NCBI GenBank assembly: GCA_963778075.1 | Contig: CAVZTJ010000004.1 | Coordinates: forward strand, 1 to 64,000 | Direction: 5' to 3' | DNA: 64,000 nucleotides | DNA from: JASHPR01 sp963778075 | GTDB taxonomy: Bacteria > Actinomycetota > Actinomycetes > Streptosporangiales > Streptosporangiaceae | In this document: positions 8,937-16,810 of the stretch, one piece after another | How positions within the stretch are numbered: position 1 is the first letter of the stretch | Layout of the letters: the number at the start of each line of letters is the position of its first letter | The notes under the pieces: model-generated | What the model was told of the DNA's origin: nothing | Seen by the model: the letters and a program-made list of their open reading frames with translations, nothing else | Databases searched by the model: none | Translations under genes and position numbers: made by a program

Positions 8937-9129
8937 TCACGGCGGGCAGCCGCCAGCCAGCCCAAGCAGCTGCAACCCGACCGAAACGGCGAGACCGTGG
9001 CAGCCGGCCCGTGAAGGGGCAGCCAGGATTAGAACGCCGAAGGCGCGTCGGCGACCATGACGCCCGACAGGAGCGACGGCGGCCGGATCGGTTGACCTTG
9101 CAAAGATCATGGGTGGCCGACCTGCGCTC

Positions 9130-9630
9130 GCCCGCTGAGGTTGAGCGGTACGTGCCGCTCGGCCGATGCCCCAGATCATCGTGAGGTCCTTGCGCTCGGT
9201 TACCGAAGCAACGACCTCGTCGCGCCGCAGGCGTGAGCACACCTGGCAGCCGCAGATCTGGGGGAGCACGCCGTGCTTGCGAGCGTGCCTGACTTGATCG
9301 ATGAGGGACCGGACTTCAGCGATCAGGGTCGGCGTGATCGGCACGTCGACGCGCGCGGTCTTACCGTCCTCCCGCAGGATCATGATGCCTTGGGCCCGGC
9401 TCGCCTGGTGCGGCGCGGCTCCAGAAGCAGCCAGTAGAACGCCAGCTCCAGCTGATCGAGGTGAGTGACGGACCGATGGGATTTGATCTCGATCGGGTAC
9501 AGCGCGCCACCGGCTGCGTGGACGCCGTCAGGGTGCCGCGGAGCTTGCGAAGGCGATCCTCGAACATGGGCGTACCCAGCTGCCGTACTGGCGCACCGGC
9601 GCGAGCCCGGCTGTTTGCGACACTGGTCAT
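9130..9630 (-). pseudogene. RecB/Cas4-like (TM0106-type) nuclease remnant with at least two frameshifts
   Basis: Three minus frames together rebuild one protein. From the ATG at 9630: ARAGAPVRQLGTPMFEDRLR. After a shift near 9530: DGVHAAGGALYPIEIKSH, then LDQLELAFYWLLLEP. After a second shift near 9400: GIMILREDGKTARVDVPI, and a helix-hairpin-helix-like LTMIWGIGRAA near 9140. The PD/EIK block followed by a QLELAFYWLLLE helix is the RecB-family PD-(D/E)XK signature; the order fits TM0106-type nucleases with a C-terminal HhH/RNase H part. The N-terminal third and C-terminus are missing. Likely dead, lying among other element debris. Confidence 0.55.
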
Positions 9631-9669
9631 AGCGCCGCCTTCGCCGCGTGTCGGCGGCAGTTGAAAGCT

Positions 9670-9705
9670 GGCTCTGGCACAGTTTTCGGGCTCTGGCACA
9701 GTTTT
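9670..9705. repeat. Tandem 17-bp repeat, probable IS end sequences
   Basis: GGCTCTGGCACAGTTTT occurs at 9670-9686 and again at 9689-9705 in the same orientation with two bases between. It lies immediately outside the ISL3-type transposase stop codon at 9713-9715, where the terminal inverted repeat should be. Two copies of one end side by side suggest a nested or repeated insertion. Confidence 0.55.
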
Positions 9706-9712
9706 GGTGAGG

Positions 9713-9781
9713 TCAGTCGGCGAGCAGGATGCGGCGGCGGAGCAGGTCGGGGTTGGTGCGTCCGTACATCTGGCGTTTGGT
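9713..9781 (-). pseudogene. ISL3-family transposase, C-terminal remnant
   Basis: The minus frame reads TKRQMYGRTNPDLLRRRILL then a stop. KRQMYGR.x.x.DLLRRR.L is the recognisable end of ISL3-family transposases. Only about 22 codons remain; upstream sequence to about 10,000 shows no further transposase in any frame. The two tandem end repeats lie just beyond the stop. Confidence 0.6.
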
Positions 9782-10049
9782 GTGTCCTGAACGTGGAGGA
9801 GGTTCGGTAGGTCGAGTTTCTGAAGCGATGCTGCACGGATGATGAAGGATTTTGGCCCTTCGGAGTCGCCCGGCGGTAAAAGGCTCCAAACCGCCTCATG
9901 CTGCGTTGGCTGATGACCGTCGTGGTGAGCGATGAGGAAAAGGCGATGCCGCTCACGGCGGCGAGCGTAACGGCTGGCCGCGTTTCGACGCAGAAATGCG
10001 TGGGATTTTCCAGGGACCTAAGCGTGCGCTCCGGGCGTACGTTCGGGCC

Positions 10050-10805
10050 ATGATGTACGCCCGCTGCCCGGATGGCTCGCGGCGCGAGGCTGAGCCCGGC
10101 CTGGCGGCCAGCTGCCCGGCGTGCAGCGGACCAGTCCGGCCGAAGTGCGGCGCCATCGTCGTCTGGCACTGGGCACACCACGCGCGGGCGGAGTGCGATC
10201 CGTGGGCAGAGCCTGACTCGGCCTGGCACCGCGGCTGGCACGAGGTTGTGCCGCCGGAGCGGCGCGAGGTGGTGATGGGGCCGCACCGGGCCGACGTGGT
10301 GACAGCGAGCGGCGGGGTCGTCGAGCTCCAGCACAGCGGGATCTCGCCGGTGGTGATCGCGGAGCGGGAGGAGTTCTACGGCGAGCGGATGGCGTGGCTG
10401 TTCGACGCCCGGAAGGCGTTCCGGGAAGGGCGCCTGCACATGGAGCGGCCGCGGCGGATACGCGCTGAGATCGGATCACCGTCGTTGCTGCCCGATGATG
10501 CCCGCGAGCGGATCGACCGAGCCCTGTACAGCCGTCGCAAGCCGGGCAGCGACGGTGACCTCGAGCCCAGGCCGGCCGCCCCGGCGCAGAAAGCGGGCCC
10601 CGGCGGCGCGTTCCGGTGGGCGAACGGACGCAGGTCGCTGACTGCCTGCAGGAGGACAATGCTGTTCGACACCGGCGGCGCGGTGCTTCACGTGCTCGAG
10701 TACGCGGGCGGGGCTGGGCGCGGGTACCTGCTGACGCGGGAGTCTGTGGAGGCGTGGATGCGGGACAGGGCGAGGTGGGAGATGGCGCGCCAGCCGGGCC
10801 AGTGA
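10050..10805 (+). CDS. CoiA-like competence/nuclease family protein
   Basis: 251-residue protein resembling CoiA and related predicted PD-(D/E)XK nucleases. Key blocks in order: Cys pair CPAC/PKCG near residues 30-42, HWAHHARAECDPWAEPDSAW (the conserved HFAH...WAE.x..WH region), MGPHRADVVTA (catalytic Asp region), VELQHSGISPVVIAEREEFY (the E-x-Q motif plus R.x.FY helix). A C-terminal extension of about 110 residues is not recognised. ATG at 10050 is preferred to 9996 because the family begins near MYARCPDG. Homologues occur as cargo of actinobacterial elements and in competence loci. Here it stands in element debris, so a DNA-processing role on incoming DNA is an inference. Confidence 0.7.
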   Translation: MMYARCPDGSRREAEPGLAASCPACSGPVRPKCGAIVVWHWAHHARAECDPWAEPDSAWHRGWHEVVPPERREVVMGPHRADVVTASGGVVELQHSGISPVVIAEREEFYGERMAWLFDARKAFREGRLHMERPRRIRAEIGSPSLLPDDARERIDRALYSRRKPGSDGDLEPRPAAPAQKAGPGGAFRWANGRRSLTACRRTMLFDTGGAVLHVLEYAGGAGRGYLLTRESVEAWMRDRARWEMARQPGQ

Positions 10806-10830
10806 CGATACCGGCGGCTACAGTGCCGCC

Positions 10831-11055
10831 ATGATCCTGCGGGGGACCATCCGGGTCGGCGACAATACGACGACGCAGAACTGCCACCTCGGCATGCATG
10901 CGAGACCGCAGACGCTGGCGGAAATCCGGGCCGCGTACCTCGCGGGCGACGAGGAGCAGCTGCACGCCGCGCTCGAGCGGTGCCTGCGCGATGAGTATAT
11001 CGGCTATCCGGACACCGAGCTGGTCGCTGTCGAGTCGCTGACGTTCCCAGATTAG
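10831..11055 (+). CDS. Small hypothetical protein
   Basis: 74 residues, 25 bp after the CoiA-like gene and likely cotranscribed. GC3 is high throughout, and the sequence includes a helical stretch rich in charged residues (LAEIRAAYLAGDEEQLHAAL, then ERCLRDEYIG). No family recognised and no membrane segment or signal. Confidence 0.5.
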   Translation: MILRGTIRVGDNTTTQNCHLGMHARPQTLAEIRAAYLAGDEEQLHAALERCLRDEYIGYPDTELVAVESLTFPD

Positions 11056-11093
11056 GTAGCGACGCCAATTCGAACATGTGATCTACTCGGCGG

Positions 11094-11189
11094 ATGAGGG
11101 ATGGGTGGCCGTGGTAGTGGAGCTACCCGCGACAGTGCGAGAACGGCCACGTCTGGAAGCCAGGGCGTGTCATTGTCTCTTATGTATAA
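11094..11189 (+). pseudogene. Remnant of a small Trp/Cys-rich element protein
   Basis: The frame from the ATG at 11094 reads WPW, stop, then WSYPRQCENGHVWKPGRVIV. The QC.NGH.W.PGRV pattern recurs in small zinc-binding-looking proteins of actinobacterial elements. An in-frame TAG and an early TAA make it nonfunctional. Between 11190 and 11485 I see nothing else. Confidence 0.35.
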
Positions 11190-11485
11190 ACGGTCACTGA
11201 CTGCCGACGTGCTCTTGGCTTTCCGGGCTAACGCGCAAGGATCGGCGATGCTCATGATGATGGTCCAGGCTCGGCGCGGTTCCGCGTCATGCGCCTGCTC
11301 TCCACGAGCCATCTGATGATCGAGAGTGGATGGGCGAAGCGACACCTGCGGATCCGCGCGCGCAGCGCAACCGGGCAGGTCGCAGGGGCGGCCACCTGCT
11401 AACCCGGGCTCTCAGCCCGTCGAACAAGACCGGCCTGCCCACCATGCTTCACTCTCGGCGGCGTCCAGTCCGGGGCCGAAGCGGC

Positions 11486-11965
11486 TTACAGATCCGGCTG
11501 CGCGCTGGTCACTCCGTCTGACCACAGACCGCGCAACGCTGATGCCATTGCTTCGAACCGTGCGATGGAAGTTCCGTCGAACGCCCCGATCTGGTCGCTC
11601 TCAATGTCAAGGGTGCCAACAGTATGACCGCCGAGGACGACTGGAATGATGAGTTCTGAACCGGAGTCCTCCTGGTTGGCCAAGTAGCGCGGGTCCTGTC
11701 CGACGTTGTTGCTCACAGCGATGGCCCGGGCGGCGATGGCGTGTGCGGTGAGCCCTTGGGCCGCATCAAAGTCCGGGTGCGCCGGGGCAGCCGGGCCGCT
11801 CCATGCCTCGTTATGCACCCGGCCGTCGACGACTGTATACACGCCGACCCAGCGTGCGCCGGTTGCCGCTTGCATGGCGGACACCGCCGCCTGGGCGCGG
11901 GCCGGGCACGGTGCGTCCGCCAGTACGGCGTCGCGAACACGATCAACGACTTCGTCCATGCTCAT
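11486..11965 (-). CDS. GAF-domain protein
   Basis: 159 residues forming one GAF domain. The typical final strands are present: SELIIPVVLGGHTVGTLDIE SD and a closing helix with ARFEAMASAL. It resembles the small free-standing GAF proteins (fRMsr-like), but the catalytic Cys set of free-methionine sulfoxide reductases is not evident, so a ligand-sensing role is equally likely. The ATG at 11965 (MSMDEVV) is chosen over the longer frame to 12121, whose first 50 residues are low-complexity. Monocistronic; the upstream side abuts the IS256 remnant at 12145. Confidence 0.7.
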   Translation of the reverse strand: MSMDEVVDRVRDAVLADAPCPARAQAAVSAMQAATGARWVGVYTVVDGRVHNEAWSGPAAPAHPDFDAAQGLTAHAIAARAIAVSNNVGQDPRYLANQEDSGSELIIPVVLGGHTVGTLDIESDQIGAFDGTSIARFEAMASALRGLWSDGVTSAQPDL

Positions 11966-12144
11966 GAATGATATGTGCGGAGGGGCACGCGGTCCCACGG
12001 GGTTGCCGTCTAATTGGGCCATGTAGGGGCGCCCGTCCGAGATCGTCATCGGGCGAGGTCGCGGTGCAGCGGGTGAAACCGATGTGTTTGGATAGTGCTT
12101 GCCTGTCGCCAGGTCCGCCACCGCCGGGCCACGTCCGTGATCTT

Positions 12145-12172
12145 GGTGTAAGAGACGGCACCGTAAAGATCC
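12145..12172. repeat. Probable IS256-type terminal inverted repeat
   Basis: GTGTAAGAGACGGCACCGTA and the following AAAGATCC lie just outside the IS256-like transposase stop codon and resemble the ends of actinobacterial Mutator-type elements. The matching end on the other side was not found, consistent with a truncated copy. Confidence 0.4.
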
Positions 12173-12182
12173 TTTGCTGATG

Positions 12183-12356
12183 TTAAGCGCTAATTGCCTG
12201 AATGGCAGTCACCTCCTGTGGCTTGTCCGCGGGCGGTGCGCCCTCGCCGGGTGCGCTGATCTTGGCGAGGACTTCCACGCCCATGTAGCGGCGGGACTTG
12301 GTCCATTCGTCGTTCTGCTCCATGAGCACCGCGCCGGCAAGGGCCCTCACGACGGG
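12183..12356 (-). pseudogene. IS256 (Mutator) family transposase, C-terminal remnant
   Basis: The frame reads VVRALAGAVLMEQNDEWTKS RRYMGVEVLAKI and ends IQAISA with TAA. The LMEQNDEW....RRYM block is the diagnostic C-terminal helix of IS256-family transposases. The catalytic DDE part is gone; upstream of about 12360 the frame loses similarity. The 12357-12514 stretch shows nothing recognisable. Confidence 0.65.
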
Positions 12357-12514
12357 ACCCGGAGTCTGCTGATACAGCGGGGAGGCGCCCTCCGGGGTCC
12401 TCCTCGCGGTAAGGGCAGCGACCCGTCGTCCGCCCCCGCCACCGGTAACTGCATCGCGGAGGACCTGCGGGCAGAGCCAAGGCACTGCCCGCAGTCCGCG
12501 ATCAACGGTCAGCT

Positions 12515-13075
12515 TCAAACCCTCACCCAAACATCTCCTGGATGCCCTGTTCGTGTGATCCGGCGCGGGCGGAGCGGGAGCGCGGACCCGGCCACAAGGT
12601 CGTCGCCTGCAGGCATCCCGGCTGCACGAGCGCGTGGTACTCGCCGAGGCACGACCGGCGAACCGCGGGCTAGCTTAGGCGTCCGGCACTGGACGCTGGT
12701 GGCCCCGGCCGAGGTGGCTGGAGACTGACCGGGGGCGGTGTTGGCCAGGTACGCCGCCTGGTCAGCCGCCGATCGTGACCCGACGATCTGCACCACCGCG
12801 ACGGCCTGATTCACGGCCGCGATCAGGTGGTCGATGCGCCCGTTCAGGTCGACGCGGACCGCCTCGTCGTACTCCACAGGCAGCATGCGAGGCCGGGTGT
12901 CGTAGAAGTCGGCTGTCGGGTACGCGGCGGTCACCAGCCCTGCATAAGCCTGCTGCCGAAATTCGGCTACCCGGTCGCTGATGTCCGTTGCGCCGGGTAC
13001 CGGACCGCTTCGAGTGTGGCCGTAATCGTCGCCACGGCGGTGATCAGCACGGACCAAGGAAACTAGGTATCCCAT
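12515..13075 (-). CDS. Hypothetical protein, possibly truncated at its 3' end
   Basis: Open frame of 186 residues from an ATG at 13075. The middle (FRQQAYAGLVTAAYPTADFY and DLNGRIDHLIAAVNQAVAVV) looks like a real helical protein. The last 60 residues are Arg/Pro-rich with poor codon bias and may be readthrough into unrelated DNA next to the IS256 remnant. No family recognised. It overlaps the 3' end of the adjacent small gene by 32 bp. Confidence 0.4.
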   Translation of the reverse strand: MGYLVSLVRADHRRGDDYGHTRSGPVPGATDISDRVAEFRQQAYAGLVTAAYPTADFYDTRPRMLPVEYDEAVRVDLNGRIDHLIAAVNQAVAVVQIVGSRSAADQAAYLANTAPGQSPATSAGATSVQCRTPKLARGSPVVPRRVPRARAAGMPAGDDLVAGSALPLRPRRITRTGHPGDVWVRV

Positions 13076-13274
13076 GATGGCGCGGGACTAAGGTCTCCGG
13101 CTCAAGGTCAGTCAGCGAGAACCACCGCTCGAGCTCGGCGGCCGTGCGGACGAGCGCGACGAAGGATCCGCAGTAGGTGACCTTGAGGCGCTCGCCGTCG
13201 TTGCGGTCCGGCGTGGCGGCCAGTGTGATGACCTCAACGGCCCAGCCGTCGGCCGTACGGTACCGATCACCCAT
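13044..13274 (-). CDS. Small hypothetical protein, element-type cargo
   Basis: 76 residues from the ATG at 13274 (MGDRYRTADGWAVEVITLAA). The compact beta-rich sequence with SFVALVRTAAELERWFSL resembles small unannotated proteins common on actinobacterial integrative elements. The longer frame to 13439 adds low-complexity sequence and is not used. Function unknown. Confidence 0.5.
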   Translation of the reverse strand: MGDRYRTADGWAVEVITLAATPDRNDGERLKVTYCGSFVALVRTAAELERWFSLTDLEPETLVPRHHGIPSFLGPC

Positions 13275-13700
13275 GCCAGCATAATGCCGCAGGTCAGGTG
13301 GTCTTTGGCGCCATACGGCGAGGCTGCCGGGAGACCTCGCGGCGCGGTCTGCCCCGGGGCCGGCCAGTGTCAGCGGCCGTGAGAGCCGCTGAGGCTGATG
13401 CTGACGGCCGTTCCGCTCGCCTGGTTCGCGATCGCGCAAGCATGTGCTTATGCGCCAATTCTCGCGGCGAAATTCACGTGCTTAGTTCCTCCGTTACTCA
13501 GCGCCTGATGTCCTGTATACCTGAGTGTTTCTGTGCATTAGTTACTCAGTGCTTCTGTGCCTTTCCGGAGCGTTTGCCAATTGTGTGCGGCATTGTTTAT
13601 CCTGAGGTCCCAGAACCGAACCCCCTGGACTAATGCACTAAGTAAGTGATCTTGGTCGGTCAAGATCAAAACCAGGGCGCGTGATCATCTGCCGGAGGCG
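13275..13700. promoter_or_regulatory. AT-richer leader with an 8-bp inverted repeat before the relaxase stub
   Basis: From about 13440 to 13680 GC content drops clearly. The stretch has near-repeats (GTGTTTCTGTGC at about 13524 and GTGCTTCTGTGC at about 13549) and a perfect inverted repeat TGATCTTG (13647-13654) and CAAGATCA (13661-13668) with a 6-bp spacer, about 40 bp before the relaxase start. It could be an oriT-like or operator region; neither can be proven from sequence. Confidence 0.4.
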
Positions 13701-13994
13701 GTGTCAGTGGCGGTCATCTACTCCCTGTCGAAGGGGTACGACCCGTGGTACCCGTGGGAGCAGATGCAGCGGGAGGGCGGCAGCTACTTCCACGTTGACG
13801 GCGAGCCCCGCGGGCGCTGGTGGGGCTCCGGGGCTGCCGAGCTGGGCCTTGGGCCCGGGTCGGAGATCGAGCGCAAGGACTATGACCTGCTGTTCGCCAA
13901 GCGGGTAGACCCGCGGGACGGTATGACCAGGCTCGGCCGGTCGCTGTCTGGGGGTTTCCGGCGGGTTTGGGTGATCTCGTCAGGTGGTAGCTAG
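13701..13994 (+). pseudogene. MobF/TrwC-type relaxase, N-terminal stub
   Basis: 97 residues matching the start of actinobacterial MobF relaxases: SKGYDPWYPWEQM, then GEPRGRWWGSGAAELGLGPG, then DYDLLFAKRVDP. Full proteins exceed 1000 residues and continue into the HUH His triad and helicase; here the frame stops at 13994 inside the 3' end of the opposite sensor kinase gene. The GTG at 13707 has the better spacing to GGAGG. A remnant of an integrative conjugative element. Confidence 0.65.
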
Positions 13995-14993
13995 TGCGCT
14001 GTGGGTGGCTGGCGTGATCACGGCGGTCGCGGGGAGGCTGATGTCGATGTCGAGGCCTCCCTGTGGGCCGGGGTTGATGGCGAGGCTGCCGTGGTGGGCT
14101 TGGGTGATGGCCGCGACAATGGACAGGCCCAGGCCTAGGCCGTCGTTGCTGGCCGGGCGGCTGCCGGGCCGGCGCTGGAAGGGCTGTAGCAGCCGTGTGG
14201 CCTGGCTAGCGGTGATGACGGGGCCGGTGTTGATGATTTTCAGCCGTGGCTGGCCGCCGCTGGCGGTGACCTGGATGTCGATCTGGCCGTGTGGGATGTT
14301 GTGCCGGATCGCGTTGTCGATCAGGTTGGCGGCTAGCCGTTCGAGCAGGCGGGCGTCGCCGTGGGCCGGCGCGGCGGTGATCGAGGCGTGGACGGTAAGG
14401 CCGCGGGACGCAGCGGCGGGCTCGCGTGACTGCAGGACGCCCGCGGTGATCGCGGCGAGGTCGGCGGGCTCGCGGTGGTCGAGGCCGCGCTGGCTGCGGG
14501 CCAGGGTGAGCAGCGCCTCGATCAGCTGTTCCTGCTGCTGGCCAGCGGCCAGTACGCGTTCGCAGGTCGAGCGCAGGGTATCGGCGTTGGCGGCGGGGTC
14601 GGCCAGGGCCACCTCGATCGTCGCGCGTTCCAGGGTGAGCGGGGTGCGCAGTTCGTGGGCGGCGTTAGCGATGAAGTTCCGCTGGGCGTCGAAGGCGGCC
14701 TGCAGCCGGGCCAGCAGGCCATCGATGGTGTCGGCGAGGTCTTTGAGTTCGCCGGCCGGTCCTGGCATCGCCAGCCGCCGGTGCAGGTCGTCTTCGCAGA
14801 TCTGCCTGGTCGCCGCGGTGATGGCCTGCAGCGGCCGCAGGATCCGGCCGGCCACCAGCCAGCCCAGCGTGACCGAGACCGCCGCGGTGATGCCCAGCGC
14901 GATGATCAGCTGGACCTGGTACGGATGCGAAAGGCCATGCCCTGGTGGCGGCTCCTGCGGGAACCACTGAGTCACAGCATCAGTGACGGCCAC
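13980..14993 (-). CDS. Two-component sensor histidine kinase, N-terminus disrupted
   Basis: Membrane histidine kinase, partner of the upstream response regulator. As read from the GTG at 14993: one helix near residues 27-48, HAMP 49-100, HisKA with His113 in NAAHELRTPLT, N-box NLIDNAIRHN, G-box DGLGLGLSIV. The paralogue at 29902 has an extra first helix (RLRLTALYGALFLLSG). The matching LRLRLTILYGVLFLVSG is present here upstream at about 15000-15050, but no start codon is in frame. An ATG just after the regulator stop lies in another frame, so a one-base indel near 15060 probably separates start and helix 1. The module likely senses envelope stress and drives the divergent ABC operon. Confidence 0.85.
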   Translation of the reverse strand: MAVTDAVTQWFPQEPPPGHGLSHPYQVQLIIALGITAAVSVTLGWLVAGRILRPLQAITAATRQICEDDLHRRLAMPGPAGELKDLADTIDGLLARLQAAFDAQRNFIANAAHELRTPLTLERATIEVALADPAANADTLRSTCERVLAAGQQQEQLIEALLTLARSQRGLDHREPADLAAITAGVLQSREPAAASRGLTVHASITAAPAHGDARLLERLAANLIDNAIRHNIPHGQIDIQVTASGGQPRLKIINTGPVITASQATRLLQPFQRRPGSRPASNDGLGLGLSIVAAITQAHHGSLAINPGPQGGLDIDISLPATAVITPATHSALATT

Positions 14994-15104
14994 CAGCCCA
15001 ACACCGGAGACTAGGAACAGGACTCCATAAAGGATGGTCAGGCGGAGGCGCAGTGTTCGGCCGGCCGAGCCCGGCGGGTCGAAGAGGACGGCGCATCGTG
15101 GTCC

Positions 15105-15758
15105 TTAGATCCGGTAGCCGGCCTGGGCGACGGTCTCGATGACGGGCGGGTCGCCGAGTTTGGCCCGCAGCCGGTAGATCGTGACCTTGACCGTGGTAGT
15201 GAACGGATCGGTCATCTCGTCCCACACCTTGTCCAAAAGTTCCTCGGCGGGCACCACCGCGCCCTGGGCCTCCAGCAGCAGCTGCAGCACAGCGAGCTCC
15301 TTCGGGGTCAGCGTGAGCCGCCGCCCGGCCCGGGTGGCTACCCGGTGCGCCGGGTCCAGCCTCAGGTCGCCGCGGGCCAGCAGTGGCGGCAGCGGCGGCC
15401 GGGACCGCCGGGCGAGGGCCCGGATCCGGGCCACTAGCTCGGCGAACGCGAACGGCTTGGCCAGGTAGTCATCAGCGCCCAGGCTGAGGCCGTCCACCCG
15501 GTCTTCGATCGTGGCCGCCGCGGTCAGCATCAGGATACGGCTCTGGCATTGGTCGGCGGCCAGGTTGCGGCAGACCTCGTCGCCGTGCACCTCGGGCAGG
15601 TCGCGGTCCAGCACGATCACGTCGTAGCCGGTGACGCGGGCGCGGTCGAGGGTTTGCTGGCCGTCCAGGGCGATGTCGACGGCCATGCCCTCGCGGCGCA
15701 GCCCCGCCGCCACCGTCTCGGCCAGCTCCGCATGGTCCTCGGCTATCAAGATCCTCAT
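15105..15758 (-). CDS. OmpR-family response regulator
   Basis: 217 residues. Receiver domain with acidic pocket AEDH, phosphoacceptor Asp51 in VIVLDRDLP, the Thr in LMLTA, and Lys in LAKPF. C-terminal winged-helix domain ends VKVTIYRLRAKLGDPPVIET then VAQAGYRI. Same length and ending as the regulator at 29238, so the two systems are paralogues. Transcribed divergently from the ABC operon at 15878; the shared 119-bp region holds four GTNAC-type repeats at 11-12 bp spacing, a likely binding array. The kinase gene follows within a few bases. Confidence 0.93.
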   Translation of the reverse strand: MRILIAEDHAELAETVAAGLRREGMAVDIALDGQQTLDRARVTGYDVIVLDRDLPEVHGDEVCRNLAADQCQSRILMLTAAATIEDRVDGLSLGADDYLAKPFAFAELVARIRALARRSRPPLPPLLARGDLRLDPAHRVATRAGRRLTLTPKELAVLQLLLEAQGAVVPAEELLDKVWDEMTDPFTTTVKVTIYRLRAKLGDPPVIETVAQAGYRI

Positions 15759-15813
15759 CCGCTATACCCCTAGCCCAGCGTAGGTCGCAATATTCCAGGA
15801 TGACCGGCCGGCG

Positions 15814-15860
15814 GTGACAGCGCGGTTACAAAACCTGTCACGGCCGTGTTACCGGCCGTG
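15814..15860. promoter_or_regulatory. Helically phased GTNAC repeats and inverted repeat, predicted response-regulator site
   Basis: GTGAC (15814), GTTAC (15825), GTCAC (15837) and GTTAC (15848) are spaced 11, 12 and 11 bp, one turn each, as expected for tandem OmpR-type dimers. A perfect 8-bp repeat CACGGCCG/CGGCCGTG (15839-15860) overlaps the last two units. The array lies between the divergent regulator and ABC genes. Confidence 0.55.
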
Positions 15861-15877
15861 CCCTACAACGATGTGCC

Positions 15878-16810
15878 ATGAAGACGGCTATTGAAGTCAG
15901 CGGCCTGCGCAAGCGGTTCGGGCCGACCCTGGCGCTGGACGGGATGTCGTTCACCGTCCGGCCGGGGCAGGTGACCGGGTTCGTGGGCCCCAACGGGGCT
16001 GGGAAGTCCACCACGATGCGGATCATCCTCGGCTTGGATGCGGCCGACGCGGGCCGCGCGCTGATCGGGGGCCAGCCGTACCGGGGCCTGCGGTATCCGT
16101 TGCGCCATGTCGGGTCGCTGCTGGACGCCGGGGCGCTGCAGCCTAGCCGGTCCGCCCGCAACCACCTGCTGTGGCTGGCTCATTCCCAGGCCCTGACCGC
16201 CCGGCGCGTCGATGAGGTGGTCGAGCAGGCGGGCCTCGGCGCGGCGATCCGGCGGCGGGCGGGCGGGTACTCGCTGGGCATGCGGCAGCGGCTGGGGATC
16301 GCCGCGGCCATGCTCGGCGACCCGCCGGTGCTGATGATGGACGAGCCGTTCAACGGCATGGACCCCGAGGGCATCGCGTGGATGCGCGGGTACCTGCGCT
16401 TGCTGGCCACACAGGGCCGGGCCGTGCTGGTGTCCAGCCACCTGATGAGCGAACTCCAGGACACCGCCGATCACGTGGTGGTGATCGGCCGCGGCCGGGT
16501 TATCGCCGACACCAGCGTGGCCGACCTGATCGCGGCCGCGTCCGGCGACCGGGTGACGGTCCGCACCCCTGCGCCCGCGCAGGCCATGGACGTGCTCAGG
16601 TCCGCCGGGGCTCAGGCCGCAGCCACTGGATCCGACGTGCTCACCATCAACGCCATGCAGGCCGGACGGATTGTGGCTCTGCTGGCCGCGAACTCCATCC
16701 CGTTCACCGAGGTGTCCCCGTACCAGGCCAGCCTGGAAGAGGCGTACATGGCGCTCACCAGCGACGCAGTAGAGTTCCGCGCCGCCCCCGGCGAGGAGAC
16801 GGTCCGATGA
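15878..16810 (+). CDS. ABC exporter ATP-binding protein (DrrA/BcrA type)
   Basis: 310-residue ATPase. Walker A GPNGAGKST at 37-45, signature YSLGMRQRLG, Walker B VLMMDEPFNGMDP, switch His in VLVSSHL. The C-terminal extension of about 95 residues, ending SLEEAYMALT, is the usual accessory domain of daunorubicin/bacitracin-type exporters. First gene of a three-gene operon: its stop overlaps the next ATG. Regulated presumably by the divergent two-component pair. Probable role is export of, or resistance to, an envelope-active compound. Confidence 0.92.
   Translation: MKTAIEVSGLRKRFGPTLALDGMSFTVRPGQVTGFVGPNGAGKSTTMRIILGLDAADAGRALIGGQPYRGLRYPLRHVGSLLDAGALQPSRSARNHLLWLAHSQALTARRVDEVVEQAGLGAAIRRRAGGYSLGMRQRLGIAAAMLGDPPVLMMDEPFNGMDPEGIAWMRGYLRLLATQGRAVLVSSHLMSELQDTADHVVVIGRGRVIADTSVADLIAAASGDRVTVRTPAPAQAMDVLRSAGAQAAATGSDVLTINAMQAGRIVALLAANSIPFTEVSPYQASLEEAYMALTSDAVEFRAAPGEETVR

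Noticed and set aside
16378..16806. N-terminal extension of the lectin-bearing ABC-2 permease
   Set aside because: This part only shadows the ATPase gene; the ATGA overlap at 16807 and the family start HAEWTKFRT fix the real start.
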